A stretch of DNA of 64,000 nucleotides from Polaribacter vadi (GTDB lineage Bacteria; Bacteroidota; Bacteroidia; Flavobacteriales; Flavobacteriaceae). Within the stretch, counting starts at the first letter, position 1, and the number at the start of each line of letters is the position of its first letter. Of this stretch, positions 8,434 to 17,412 are shown piece after piece. The stretch covers positions 216,657-280,656 of the forward strand of contig NZ_JAHKQL010000031.1 of the NCBI RefSeq assembly GCF_018861005.1, read 5' to 3'. The notes beneath the pieces are model-generated. The model saw only the letters and a program-made list of their open reading frames with translations. It searched no databases and had not been told where the DNA came from. Position numbers and translations under genes: made by a program.

Positions 8434-10383
8434 ATGAAAAAACTACCTCTAATTCTATTATTACTTGTTACAATAATAGTAAATGCGCAATCAGAAAAAT
8501 CATCTAAAATGGGACAAACAACCATAGGTGAATTACAAATGAAGGTTTATGATAAAGATTCTACTGCAGCAGCTGTAGTTTTATATGAACATGCCAATGT
8601 TTATTTAGATCCAAAAAACGATTACAAAACAAGAACAGATTATTATTATAGAATAAAAATATTAGATAAATCTGCTTTTGATTTGGCTAACATTACTTTA
8701 GAACTCTACAAAGAAAAAAAAGTTTCAGATATAAAGGCAATTACATACAATAGTTCTGAAATTGGTTCTTTAAAAAGAACATATTTAGCTAAAGATAAAA
8801 TTTTTAAGGTAAATGAAACCGAAAATTGGACTACACATCGTTTTACTTTACCAAACATAAAAGAAGGTTCAGTTATTGAATATTCTTACAGTATTATTTC
8901 TCCTTATTTTGGTATTTCTGATTGGAATTTTCAATCTGATATTCCAAAAATAAAAAGCGAATTTGATGCTGCAATTCTTGGAAACTATAAATATAACATT
9001 AGAATTATCGGTTTTTTAGAACTAGATAAAAACGATTCTTCTATCAAAAAAAATTGTGTAGATATAGAAGGTTTAGGTCCTGGTGCTTGTAGAGTTTATT
9101 CTTATGGTATTAACAACATACCTGCTTTTAAAGAAGAAGATTATATGTTAAGCAAAAAAAACTACGTATCTCGCTTATCATTTGATTTAGAATCTTATAC
9201 TAGCCCAAGAGGAGTTATAGAAAAATACACAACCACTTGGAAAGAGGCTGACAAAAAATTAAAGAAAATATTTTTAAACAATCAAACTTCTAAAAAAAGT
9301 TTTTTTAAAAAGAGAATTCCAGAAGAAATTTTATCTATGAATAATAATTTAGATAAAGCAAAAGGTATTTATAAATTTATACAAAATCATTATACTTGGA
9401 ATGAGAAATACTGGAATAATGAAGATGAAAAAGTAAAAAAAGCTTTTGATAATAAAATTGGTAGTGCAGGCGAAATTAATATGTCTTTATACAACGCTTT
9501 AAGTGCTGCAGAAATTCAAGCAGATTTAGTAATTTTATCAACGAGAGAAAACGGAATTCCTACAAAACTTTACCCTGTAATTTTTGATTACAATTATGTA
9601 ATTGTTAAAGCAACCATAAATGAAAAAGAATATTTTTTAGATGCAACTGATCAATTTTTACCTTTTGGTGAGGTTCCTGTAAGAACTTTAAATGGAGAAG
9701 CAAGAGTTATCAATTATAAAAAAGAAAGCAGTTGGGTAACCTTAAAACCTAAATACAAATCTTATAAAAATGTAACTGCTAAATTAACTTTGAGTGAAGA
9801 TGGTGAATTTTCAGGTAATCTTTTAATTAGAAAGCAAGGATATTCAGCAAAAAAACAAAGAGAAAAATTAAGTTCTTTAACAGAAGAAGATTATTTAGAA
9901 GAATTTGAAGACGACAACCCAGATGTAGAAGTAGATGATTATAAAGCTAGTTTTCTAGACGAATTAGATAAACCATTACAAGAAATTTACACTGTAAGTA
10001 TTATGATGGATGAAGATTTAAGCAGAAAAACAAGAATAAACCCTTTCTTTTTTGAAAGAATGAAAGAGAATCCATTTACTTTAAAAGATAGATATTATCC
10101 TGTTGATTTTGGTTATGCAAGTAAAAATAATTTTGCATTGAGTTTAAAGATTCCTGAAACTTACAAAATTACTCAACTACCTAAAGAAGTTGCAATTTCT
10201 TTGCCAAATAAAGGTGGTATGTTTGTTTTAAAAATAGTTAAAAAAGAAAATATTATAACTATTTATACTCGCATTAACATCAGTAGAAGTTCTTTTAGCT
10301 CTAATGAATATTTTGCTTTAAAAGAATTTTTTAATCAAATAGTAATTGCAGAGAGCTCTTACATCATTCTAGAAAAAAAATAA
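8434..10383 (+). CDS. Exported DUF3857 / transglutaminase-like protein
   Basis: A 649-aa protein with an N-terminal Sec signal peptide (LPLILLLLVTIIVNAQ). The first 280 residues match DUF3857 (THRFTLPNIKEGSVIEYSY is the typical core), followed near residues 305-410 by a transglutaminase-like fold (KGIYKFIQNHYTW). In the region where the catalytic cysteine would stand, the sequence reads GSAGEINMSLYNAL, so the Cys appears to be replaced by Ser or Ala and the enzyme activity is doubtful. The family is common in Bacteroidetes envelopes but has no established function. It is co-transcribed with the exonuclease gene three bases upstream. Confidence 0.78.
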   Translation: MKKLPLILLLLVTIIVNAQSEKSSKMGQTTIGELQMKVYDKDSTAAAVVLYEHANVYLDPKNDYKTRTDYYYRIKILDKSAFDLANITLELYKEKKVSDIKAITYNSSEIGSLKRTYLAKDKIFKVNETENWTTHRFTLPNIKEGSVIEYSYSIISPYFGISDWNFQSDIPKIKSEFDAAILGNYKYNIRIIGFLELDKNDSSIKKNCVDIEGLGPGACRVYSYGINNIPAFKEEDYMLSKKNYVSRLSFDLESYTSPRGVIEKYTTTWKEADKKLKKIFLNNQTSKKSFFKKRIPEEILSMNNNLDKAKGIYKFIQNHYTWNEKYWNNEDEKVKKAFDNKIGSAGEINMSLYNALSAAEIQADLVILSTRENGIPTKLYPVIFDYNYVIVKATINEKEYFLDATDQFLPFGEVPVRTLNGEARVINYKKESSWVTLKPKYKSYKNVTAKLTLSEDGEFSGNLLIRKQGYSAKKQREKLSSLTEEDYLEEFEDDNPDVEVDDYKASFLDELDKPLQEIYTVSIMMDEDLSRKTRINPFFFERMKENPFTLKDRYYPVDFGYASKNNFALSLKIPETYKITQLPKEVAISLPNKGGMFVLKIVKKENIITIYTRINISRSSFSSNEYFALKEFFNQIVIAESSYIILEKK

Positions 10384-10447
10384 TTTTATTTTTATTAATA
10401 TAATAAGGCTATTTCTATTTTTATAGTATTTTAGCTACATATAATTT

Positions 10448-10978
10448 ATGAGTCAAGAACAATTAATCTTACAATTTCAGCAAAAGGACGTAAAGGCCTA
10501 TGAAAAACTATACAATATGTATTGTGATAGTATTTCTGGAGTTGTAAATAATATTGTTAAAAATGATGATGTTACTCAAGAAATTACTCAAGATGTTTTT
10601 ATAAAAGCCTGGAATAAAGCTGATACTTATTCTTCTAAAAAAGGCCGTTTTTTTACTTGGTTATTAAACATAGCAAGAAATGCAGCTATAGATTATACCC
10701 GTTCTAAAAAATTTAAACAATCTAAACAAAACCTTAATGCAGATTTTTTCGTAGATATATTAGAAACCAGTAGTAACTTAGATAAATCTACAAATACAAT
10801 TGGTTTAAAAGAATTTGTAACAAAATTAGGTGAAAAATGTAAAGCTGTAATTGAGTTGATATACTTTAAAGGTTTTACACAAAAAGAAGCATCAGAAGAA
10901 TTAGATATGCCTCTTGGTACCATAAAAACAAGAAATAGAACTTGCATTGGCGAATTACGTACAATGTTAGGAGAATAA
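10448..10978 (+). CDS. ECF RNA polymerase sigma factor
   Basis: A 176-aa sigma-70 family protein with only regions 2 and 4. Region 2 shows ITQDVFIKAWNKADTY and FFTWLLNIARNAAIDYTRSK (about residues 45-90). Region 4 shows IELIYFKGFTQKEASEELDM and the helix-turn-helix LGTIKTRNR (about 135-168). It is immediately followed by an anti-sigma factor gene, two bases after the stop, so the pair forms a typical signal-responsive regulatory module. The activating signal and regulon cannot be read from the window. Confidence 0.93.
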   Translation: MSQEQLILQFQQKDVKAYEKLYNMYCDSISGVVNNIVKNDDVTQEITQDVFIKAWNKADTYSSKKGRFFTWLLNIARNAAIDYTRSKKFKQSKQNLNADFFVDILETSSNLDKSTNTIGLKEFVTKLGEKCKAVIELIYFKGFTQKEASEELDMPLGTIKTRNRTCIGELRTMLGE

Positions 10979-10980
10979 AA

Positions 10981-11763
10981 ATGGATAGTAAAGACTACAT
11001 AGCATCTGGAATTTTGGAACTTTATGTTGCAGGATCACTTTCTGAAAAAGAAAATCAGGAAGTATACGAAGCTATGCAAAAATATCCTGAAGTTTTAGCA
11101 GAAGTACAATCCATAGAAAATGCGATTGTTAAATTAACTGCTTTTTCTAAAAAGGATAGTGCTTATTCATTTGATAGTATTAAAAATCAATTAAAAGTTG
11201 AACAACCTAAAGTAATTCCGATTTCGAAACCAAAAACAAATTGGTTACAATATTCTGGTTGGGCAGCATCTCTATTAATTGGTAGTATTTTAATTTTTAC
11301 ACTTTCTAAAAACAATCAATTAAAACAACAAGTTGCATCTGAAAAAGAAGTATTAGAAGCACAAATTGATAGTGCATCTACTAATTTAGCTGCTGCAGAA
11401 AAATTAATTGAAGTATTTAGAGACAAAGACATAATTTCTGTACCATTAGCTGGGCAAACAGTTTCACCTACGTCTTATGCTAAAGTATACTGGGACAAAA
11501 AAACAAACTCTATTTATTTAGATGCTAAAGGTTTACCAGAACCACCAAAAGGAAAAGTTTACCAAGTTTGGTCTTTAAAACTAAGTCCATTAACACCAAC
11601 AAGTTTAGGTACTTTAGACAGTTTTACTGCGGATAATAATAAAATATTTACCATTACTAATGCAAACGAATCTGAAGCATTTGGTATTACTTTAGAGCCA
11701 GCAGGTGGTAGCCTCTCTCCTACTTTAGAGCAATTGTACACATTAGGTGCAGTTTCATCTTAA
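10981..11763 (+). CDS. Anti-sigma factor (RskA-type C-terminal domain)
   Basis: A 260-aa single-pass membrane protein. Residues 1-80 form the cytoplasmic sigma-binding part, residues about 90-108 (LQYSGWAASLLIGSILIFTL) the membrane helix, then a coiled-coil and an extracytoplasmic RskA-like domain (VYQVWSLKL and AFGITLEPAGGS). I use the ATG at 10981 directly after the sigma gene; upstream in-frame codons would overlap that gene without family support. It should bind and silence the ECF sigma factor at the membrane until a signal releases it. Confidence 0.88.
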   Translation: MDSKDYIASGILELYVAGSLSEKENQEVYEAMQKYPEVLAEVQSIENAIVKLTAFSKKDSAYSFDSIKNQLKVEQPKVIPISKPKTNWLQYSGWAASLLIGSILIFTLSKNNQLKQQVASEKEVLEAQIDSASTNLAAAEKLIEVFRDKDIISVPLAGQTVSPTSYAKVYWDKKTNSIYLDAKGLPEPPKGKVYQVWSLKLSPLTPTSLGTLDSFTADNNKIFTITNANESEAFGITLEPAGGSLSPTLEQLYTLGAVSS

Positions 11764-11930
11764 AACCTTTTTCACTTTTTTTATTGTTGATTATAGCTTC
11801 ATCTTTAAAATGATTTTATAATACAAGTAAATCAATTATTATTTCTTAACATCTATATATCAAAAGATTCAATCTGTATTATTTAATATTTTAACTATAG
11901 ATTTTATGATCTGATACATCACAAACCATT

Positions 11931-11949
11931 AACGCAACTTAGTTGCATT
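11931..11949. promoter_or_regulatory. Near-perfect 19-bp palindrome, probable operator
   Basis: AACGCAACTTAGTTGCATT has a GCAAC-TTA-GTTGC core with matching AA/TT flanks. It covers the TTG of the -33 box of the downstream promoter (11943-11945), so a dimeric repressor bound here would block RNA polymerase. The regulator is not encoded next to it. Confidence 0.6.
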
Positions 11950-11971
11950 AAATAATTTTTAGATATATTTG
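11943..11971 (+). promoter_or_regulatory. Promoter of the TrxR/GliT-like oxidoreductase gene
   Basis: TTG (11943-11945), 18 bases, then TATATTTG (11964-11971). This is the best match in the window to the Bacteroidetes TTG-N17-23-TAnnTTTG promoter. The predicted leader is about 30 nt to the ATG at 12009. Confidence 0.7.
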
Positions 11972-12008
11972 TTCCTTAAAATTAGAATCAAATAAATTGA
12001 AAATAAAT

Positions 12009-12923
12009 ATGGAAAAAAGAAAAGTATTTGATGTTGTAATCATTGGGGGTAGTTATGCTGGTTTATCAGCTGCAATGGCTTTAGGTAGGTCTTTAAGAAA
12101 TGTATTAATTATTGATAGTGGAAAACCTTGTAACAGACAAACACCTAACTCACATAATTTTATTACTCAAGATGGCGTAAAACCGATAGAAATATTTCAA
12201 AAAGCAAAAAGTCAGGTTTTAGAATATGATACAGTACAATTTTTAAATGATTTGGTAATTTCTACTACTAAAATTTCTGACGGATTTGAAATAGAAACCA
12301 AACTAAAAGAAAAAATTAAGGCAAAAAAAGTCCTTTTTTCTACTGGTGTTAAAGATATTATGCCAAATATTAAAGGCTTTTCAGATTGCTGGGGAATAAG
12401 TATTCTACACTGCCCTTATTGCCATGGTTATGAAGTAGCTAACAAAGATTTAGGAATTATCGCCAATGGTAAAACTGCATTTGAACTTTGTACACTTATC
12501 CAAAATTGGTCTAAGAATTTAACATTATTTACCAATGGAAAATCAGAATTAACAGAAAAACAAATCGAAATTATATCAAAATTAAAAATTACAATTGTTG
12601 AAAAAGAGATTGAAGAATTAATGCATTTAAATGGTAACATAGAAAAAATTTCTTTTAAAGATGGTGCTAAAACTAAAATAGATGCAATATTTTCTAGAGT
12701 CCCTTTTAATCAGCATTGTAAAATACCAACAGAAATAGGATGTAAAACTAATGATTCTGGACATTTTAAAGTTGATTTTTTTCAGAAAACAAATATTGAA
12801 GGTGTTTATGCTGCTGGTGATAATACATCTCCTTTTAGAGCAGTTTCTTTAGCTACATCTTCTGGCACAATTGCTGGTGCTGCAATAAATATGGAATTGA
12901 TAAAAGAAAGTTTGCCTTTATAA
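12009..12923 (+). CDS. NAD(P)/FAD-dependent dithiol oxidoreductase (TrxR/GliT-like)
   Basis: A 304-aa flavoprotein with the low-molecular-weight thioredoxin reductase fold: N-terminal FAD motif VIIGGSYAGLSAA (10-22), redox pair Cys135/Cys138 in HCPYCHGYE, and the C-terminal FAD-binding GVYAAGDNTSPF. The CPYCHGYE form, instead of the CATC of thioredoxin reductase, is characteristic of dithiol oxidases such as fungal GliT. The second nucleotide-binding domain is weak (GIIANGKTAFE). The likely job is disulfide chemistry on a small thiol or protein. I start at the ATG; an in-frame TTG at 11997 would add four residues. It is a single-gene unit under a palindromic operator. Confidence 0.82.
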   Translation: MEKRKVFDVVIIGGSYAGLSAAMALGRSLRNVLIIDSGKPCNRQTPNSHNFITQDGVKPIEIFQKAKSQVLEYDTVQFLNDLVISTTKISDGFEIETKLKEKIKAKKVLFSTGVKDIMPNIKGFSDCWGISILHCPYCHGYEVANKDLGIIANGKTAFELCTLIQNWSKNLTLFTNGKSELTEKQIEIISKLKITIVEKEIEELMHLNGNIEKISFKDGAKTKIDAIFSRVPFNQHCKIPTEIGCKTNDSGHFKVDFFQKTNIEGVYAAGDNTSPFRAVSLATSSGTIAGAAINMELIKESLPL

Positions 12924-12943
12924 AAAATAGATTTATAAATTAA

Positions 12944-12974
12944 AAATGCCTATTACAAATTGTAATAGGCATTT
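12944..12974 (-). terminator. Distal copy of a duplicated hairpin terminator
   Basis: A perfect 14-bp stem, AAATGCCTATTACA paired with its complement around AAT. On the minus strand it is followed by TTTTTAATTT, so it ends transcripts coming from the TonB receptor gene; it also faces the plus-strand oxidoreductase gene. Confidence 0.7.
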
Positions 12975-13022
12975 CATCTAAAATCAAACTAACCAAACTT
13001 AATTTAAATTTTTATAATTTAA

Positions 13023-13056
13023 AAAAATGCCCATTACAATGAAGTAACAGGCACTT
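13023..13056 (-). terminator. Proximal copy of a duplicated hairpin terminator
   Basis: The minus-strand stem AAGTGCCTGTTAC pairs with GTAATGGGCATTT using several G-U pairs and is followed by a run of seven T. It sits about 95 bp after the TonB receptor stop codon. Sequence and flank (TTTGGTTAGTTT on the minus strand) match the distal copy at 12944. Confidence 0.7.
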
Positions 13057-13150
13057 CCATCCAACTAAACTAACCAAACAACAGGTTAACTTTTTTATAA
13101 TATTTCACTATTTTTATTTTGATAACTTTTCAATTCTTGAGTTATTTATA

Positions 13151-15379
13151 CTAAAATTGATATGTAATTGTTGCTTTTGCAAAAAATGGTGTACCAGGTG
13201 TAAAATGTATTTCTTCTACTGAATTTACTTCATTTTGTAATCTACTTTCTGTTGCAAATTGTGTCTCATTCCAAGCTACATCAAAAAGGTTTTCTACTGC
13301 AACACCAAAAGTTATATCATTTACTTTGTAATTAACATTTAAATCACTCACAAAATAACCTTCTGCAATTATACTATTGTCTTCATTTGCAGCTCTATCT
13401 CCTAAATATCTATATCTTAAACCTCCTGAAAAATTACCAAGATTCGAAAAAGATATTCCTCCAGACATCGTAAAATTCGGTGCTAGAGGAATGTAATCTT
13501 CTCCAACTATGTTTTCTAAGCTTTTTGCTTTTGTATAAGTTGCATCTGTATCAAAATAAATATTATTAGTTAACTGATATCTTATTCCTAAATCTACTCC
13601 AAAACGTTCAGATTTTCCTGATGGTTCTACAATACCAGCATCACCTACGTACACAAATTCTTCTTCAGAAAACAAATACCACAAAGCAGTATTTAAAACC
13701 AAATTTTTAGTAGGTTTCCATATATTACCTAAATCTACACCATAAGCTCTTGGTAAAACTTTATCTGCATTTTGCTGTAAAACAACTCTTGCATCATTAG
13801 AATGAAATCCAATTCCTGATTTTAAAAACCATTGTAAATTATCGTTTTGAGTGTATAAAAAATTTAACTTCGGATTTACAATTGCCTTGGTTTTACTCAA
13901 TGTTTCGTAAGTTGTACTTAAATTATCATTGTATAAAAACTTAAAATAATCGAACCTTAATGCTGGTGATATTTTAAATTTACCAATTTCAAATTCTGAA
14001 TTAAAAAAAGCATAAGCATTAGTTTGTTGTACATCTCCAAACTGAATTCTATTTAGTAATTCACTTCTATTTTTGGTATGTGATAATTCATTGTCTTTAA
14101 TATTATCAAAACGTAAACCTAAACCTTTGGTAAATTTTGCATCTACATTTCCATATTTTTTTTCTGTGATGATTTTTGCATTCATTCCGTAGATATTTCT
14201 ATCCTCAAATTGTTTTATTTGATCTCCATTTATAGGATCTTCCAAGAAAAATGTAAAGTTAGAATACAACTCAAAATTATAATTTGAATAAAATGCATTG
14301 GCTTTAAAAATTGATGTATCATCTAAAGTTTTTTGCAACTGTACATTTATATTAGATCTAGAAGTATAACCACCTTCAGTATCATCAATCGAACCAAAAC
14401 GTGTAATGTTACCATTTGCAACTTCTCTTTCTGGTATTTGCCCAGAAGCATCCCAAGCACTTGTAAAATGAGATGCTGTTAAAGTCAGCTTGTCTTTTCC
14501 GTTTAAATACGTATTGTATTTTGCAAATAAATTTAGTCTGTTAAAATTTTGTGGCGATTCAAATGGGCCATCAAACTCAATATATTCTACAGCTACATAA
14601 GCATCATCATTTTTTGCATTTTCTAATAAATTGAACATTGCAACAGTTCTTAATGAGTTAAAATCTCCATAACCTACAGAAACCATATTTTTGTTGATGG
14701 CAGTTTTTGTAGTAAAATTTACATAACCTGCTGTATTAAAATCACCTTGATTTGCATAATAAGGTCCTTTACCAAAATCGATATTTTTAATGGTTTCTGG
14801 AATTACAAAATGCAAATCTGAATAACCTTGACCATGTGCATGCGAAACCATATTTATAGGCATACCATCTACAGAAAGGGTAATATCTGTTCCATGATCT
14901 ATATCAAAACCTCTTAAAAAAATCTGTTCAGCTTTTCCTCCTCCTGCATGTTGCCCAATAAATAAACCTGGCACTTTTCTTAATATTTCTTGCGAATTAT
15001 TTACAGGGTTTAGCTGTAAATCTACTCTTGCAATAGTTTGTAAAGCATTTATTTCTTTACGCAAAACCAATTCTTCTAATTGAAAAATTTTGGTTTTTAA
15101 AGTGATTGTTATTCCATTTTTTAAATGCTTTGGCATCACTTTAATTGTCATTTTTTCGTACCCAAGAATACTTACTTGAATGCTACTATTAATCTGTGTT
15201 TTGTCTAACGTAAAATTTCCATTTTCGTTGGTATGTGTATGTGTATTAGATGCTTCGTTTACCACATAAACATTTTCTAAAGGCTCATTAAACGGATTTA
15301 TTATTTTTCCTTTTAAAGTTTGTCCTATAGTTTGCAAACTGAAGATAAAAACCACGAATAATATGAATCTATTTTTCAT
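13151..15379 (-). CDS. TonB-dependent receptor with carboxypeptidase-like N-terminal domain
   Basis: A 742-aa outer-membrane receptor: signal peptide (FILFVVFIFSLQTIGQ), a CarboxypepD_reg-like beta sandwich (about 22-98, starting LKGKIINPFNEPLENVYV), a plug domain (about 110-225) with QEILRKVPGLFIGQHAGGGK and LRGFDIDHGTDITLSVDG, then the barrel ending in ATITYQF. The plug is unusual in carrying a His-rich segment, NMVSHAHGQGYSDLHF, which might bind a metal. It is the last gene of a minus-strand cluster with a TPR lipoprotein 22 bp upstream and two DUF4331-related proteins, which may form or feed one uptake system. The substrate is unknown. Confidence 0.88.
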   Translation of the reverse strand: MKNRFILFVVFIFSLQTIGQTLKGKIINPFNEPLENVYVVNEASNTHTHTNENGNFTLDKTQINSSIQVSILGYEKMTIKVMPKHLKNGITITLKTKIFQLEELVLRKEINALQTIARVDLQLNPVNNSQEILRKVPGLFIGQHAGGGKAEQIFLRGFDIDHGTDITLSVDGMPINMVSHAHGQGYSDLHFVIPETIKNIDFGKGPYYANQGDFNTAGYVNFTTKTAINKNMVSVGYGDFNSLRTVAMFNLLENAKNDDAYVAVEYIEFDGPFESPQNFNRLNLFAKYNTYLNGKDKLTLTASHFTSAWDASGQIPEREVANGNITRFGSIDDTEGGYTSRSNINVQLQKTLDDTSIFKANAFYSNYNFELYSNFTFFLEDPINGDQIKQFEDRNIYGMNAKIITEKKYGNVDAKFTKGLGLRFDNIKDNELSHTKNRSELLNRIQFGDVQQTNAYAFFNSEFEIGKFKISPALRFDYFKFLYNDNLSTTYETLSKTKAIVNPKLNFLYTQNDNLQWFLKSGIGFHSNDARVVLQQNADKVLPRAYGVDLGNIWKPTKNLVLNTALWYLFSEEEFVYVGDAGIVEPSGKSERFGVDLGIRYQLTNNIYFDTDATYTKAKSLENIVGEDYIPLAPNFTMSGGISFSNLGNFSGGLRYRYLGDRAANEDNSIIAEGYFVSDLNVNYKVNDITFGVAVENLFDVAWNETQFATESRLQNEVNSVEEIHFTPGTPFFAKATITYQF

Positions 15380-15401
15380 TTTTTATAAATTTTTCGCGAA
15401 T

Positions 15402-16697
15402 TTAAATGTTTTTTACCTCAATTTCTGTTAAAGGACCTAACTCATAAACACTTTCTAATAACTCGTTTTTTATCTCTTTAGCTTCAAGTATTTTATCATT
15501 ATGTTTTAAAATAAAAGCAGTGTGCAACAAAGCTTCTGGCTCATAAGTTTTACCAATTACATGTTTTTCTGAAATCTGTAATGCTTTTTTAGTTTCACCA
15601 TTTTTATAATAAGCCCAAGCCAATAAATCGTAAGATTGTGCTGTAGGTCTTTCTTTAACCTCTTTTTTTGCAATTTCTATGGCTTCCTTCTTTTTATCAT
15701 TACTATCTGCAAATAAAATAACGTTGTATTTGGCATACATTGCACCATATTTTTCGTTAGAAACAGCTTCTAAATATTTTTTGGTTTGCTTTTCTTTTTC
15801 AGCAATATTCCCCATAAAATCTGCAATTTCTAGCTTTAATAAAAAGTAATCTGGAGAAGTATTTTCTTTTTGAATTTCATTTAAAATTCTTAAAGCTTCT
15901 TCTGGATTTCTCTCATAAGAATACACAATCCATGCAATTCCTTTTTTTGCATAAGTATTGTTTGGGTTAATTTTTAATGCATTTATATAAGCATTATAAG
16001 AATCTTTAATTCTACCTGCATGACCATAATAATCTGCAAGATTTGTGTAGTTCCACTGAATTAAAGTTTTATTTTTAGTAGTCTTTGCAATCTTTAAAGC
16101 ACTTTCTAAATATTTAATGGCATTATCTAAATTACCTAAATGATCATTGTATTTAGATAACCTTATTAAATAATCGAAATTATTAAAGTTTTTTACTTTG
16201 GATAAATATGCTGTAACTTCTTTGTAACTACCCAATTCTAAATAAACATCAACCAACATAAAATGGGTCTGCTTTAAGTTTTCTCCATTTTTTTCTGCTT
16301 TTAACAACAACTCTAAAGCTTCTTGAAAACGATGTTGAGAAATGTAATTTCTTGCTAAACTTCTTAAATAACCAGCGTTATTAAAATTAGTTTTTTTGTT
16401 TGCTACTAATAAATTTTCTTCGGCTTTTTTTAATTGAGTAATATTACCTGTTAATTTAAAAATTTGAGAATTTGCACTAGCTATTTTTGAATGATATGGA
16501 TATTGATTAGGTGATTTTTCTAACTTGTTTGCCCAAAAATTTAATTCTTTATTTACACTTTCTAAAGCACTGTTTTTATTTAATTCTAAATACGCTTGAT
16601 ATTCGTATGGATTTGTTATTTGTTTGGTTTGTTCTTTATTGCAACTGATTGTTATAGAAAAAGTTACAAATACTAAAATAAGTTGGATGTATTTCAT
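15402..16697 (-). CDS. TPR-repeat lipoprotein
   Basis: A 431-aa protein with a lipoprotein signal (QLILVFVTFSITISC, lipidated Cys19) followed by tandem helical repeats of the tetratricopeptide type from about residue 55 to 400, for example AKKGIAWIVYSYERNPEEAL. It should be anchored in the outer membrane facing the periplasm, and act as a protein-protein scaffold. It lies 22 bp before the TonB receptor gene, so co-expression and a direct partnership with the receptor are likely (inference). Confidence 0.8.
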   Translation of the reverse strand: MKYIQLILVFVTFSITISCNKEQTKQITNPYEYQAYLELNKNSALESVNKELNFWANKLEKSPNQYPYHSKIASANSQIFKLTGNITQLKKAEENLLVANKKTNFNNAGYLRSLARNYISQHRFQEALELLLKAEKNGENLKQTHFMLVDVYLELGSYKEVTAYLSKVKNFNNFDYLIRLSKYNDHLGNLDNAIKYLESALKIAKTTKNKTLIQWNYTNLADYYGHAGRIKDSYNAYINALKINPNNTYAKKGIAWIVYSYERNPEEALRILNEIQKENTSPDYFLLKLEIADFMGNIAEKEKQTKKYLEAVSNEKYGAMYAKYNVILFADSNDKKKEAIEIAKKEVKERPTAQSYDLLAWAYYKNGETKKALQISEKHVIGKTYEPEALLHTAFILKHNDKILEAKEIKNELLESVYELGPLTEIEVKNI

Positions 16698-16727
16698 GAT
16701 TTGTAGTTTAAAGTTGTTTTATAAATA

Positions 16728-16751
16728 ACTGGCGTAGTAAAATACGCCAGT
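16728..16751. terminator. Hairpin between the DUF4331-like lipoprotein and the TPR gene
   Basis: A perfect 9-bp stem, ACTGGCGTA / TACGCCAGT, with a six-base loop. The T run (ATTTTTTTT) is on the plus-strand side, although no plus-strand gene precedes it; on the minus strand only TTATTTA follows. It may attenuate read-through from the DUF4331 pair into the TPR and receptor genes, or mark a lost gene. Confidence 0.45.
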
Positions 16752-16826
16752 ATTTTTTTTAGGGGTTGATTTTAAATATTACCGAATTTGGGGGGAATTC
16801 TTTTAGGTAAATTTTAGATTATTAAT

Positions 16827-17381
16827 CTACCAAGGTGAAGCCAAATAAGGGAAAGAATCTGAAAATTCTTTATCATTTGCATCTACATTATCATTAGATA
16901 AACTAGGGTTTTCAGAAAAATCTTCTCCACCAAAAATCAATAATAATTCAACAGTAATTACATCATCTGCTAAAGCTCTACCTGTTAAAACGTTAGTACC
17001 ATCATAAAAAGTTGTAGTACCATCTAAAGACACATTTAAAACGTCTGTAGCTAATAAACCTGTAAAAGTAGCAGCGTCTAAACCTAATGCATTTGCATCA
17101 CCATCATTTGCATAAGCAGGACTTAAACCTGTTAAATTAGCCTGAAACATTGACTGAAACATTGCTCCTTGTTGAGAAGGTATTGTAGTATTAAAAGCAT
17201 CTTTACTATCAGAAGAAACAAAAACTGTATTTACTGCTGGTCTACCCATTTGATCTTCTTGAACAAAAGTTCCAGAAAAATCAATTGAAGTTTCTTCCAT
17301 CATGTTATCATCATTATTACAGCTTACCATAAGAAGTGATGCAACTGCTATTGCTATATATTTTATTTTAAAAATTTTCAT
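16827..17381 (-). CDS. Lipoprotein corresponding to the C-terminal half of DUF4331
   Basis: A 184-aa protein with a lipobox (ASLLMVSC). The mature part matches the C-terminal half of the DUF4331 family: GRPAVNTVFV near the start, KDAFN, then LTGRALADDVITVEL, and the terminal NDNVDANDKEFSDSFPYLASP. In full-length DUF4331 proteins these segments follow the N-terminal DHxDAP part, which here is encoded by the neighbouring gene 31 bp upstream. The two halves probably associate in the periplasm. The family has no established biochemical function. An alternative reading, a frameshift, is unlikely because each half has its own export signal. Confidence 0.72.
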   Translation of the reverse strand: MKIFKIKYIAIAVASLLMVSCNNDDNMMEETSIDFSGTFVQEDQMGRPAVNTVFVSSDSKDAFNTTIPSQQGAMFQSMFQANLTGLSPAYANDGDANALGLDAATFTGLLATDVLNVSLDGTTTFYDGTNVLTGRALADDVITVELLLIFGGEDFSENPSLSNDNVDANDKEFSDSFPYLASPW

Positions 17382-17412
17382 AATTCTATATTTTAAATTG
17401 TTAGTTAGTTTA

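Noticed and set aside
16827..17381. The split DUF4331 as a pseudogene caused by a frameshift.
   Set aside because: The downstream part has its own start codon and lipobox signal peptide, so it is an intact gene.
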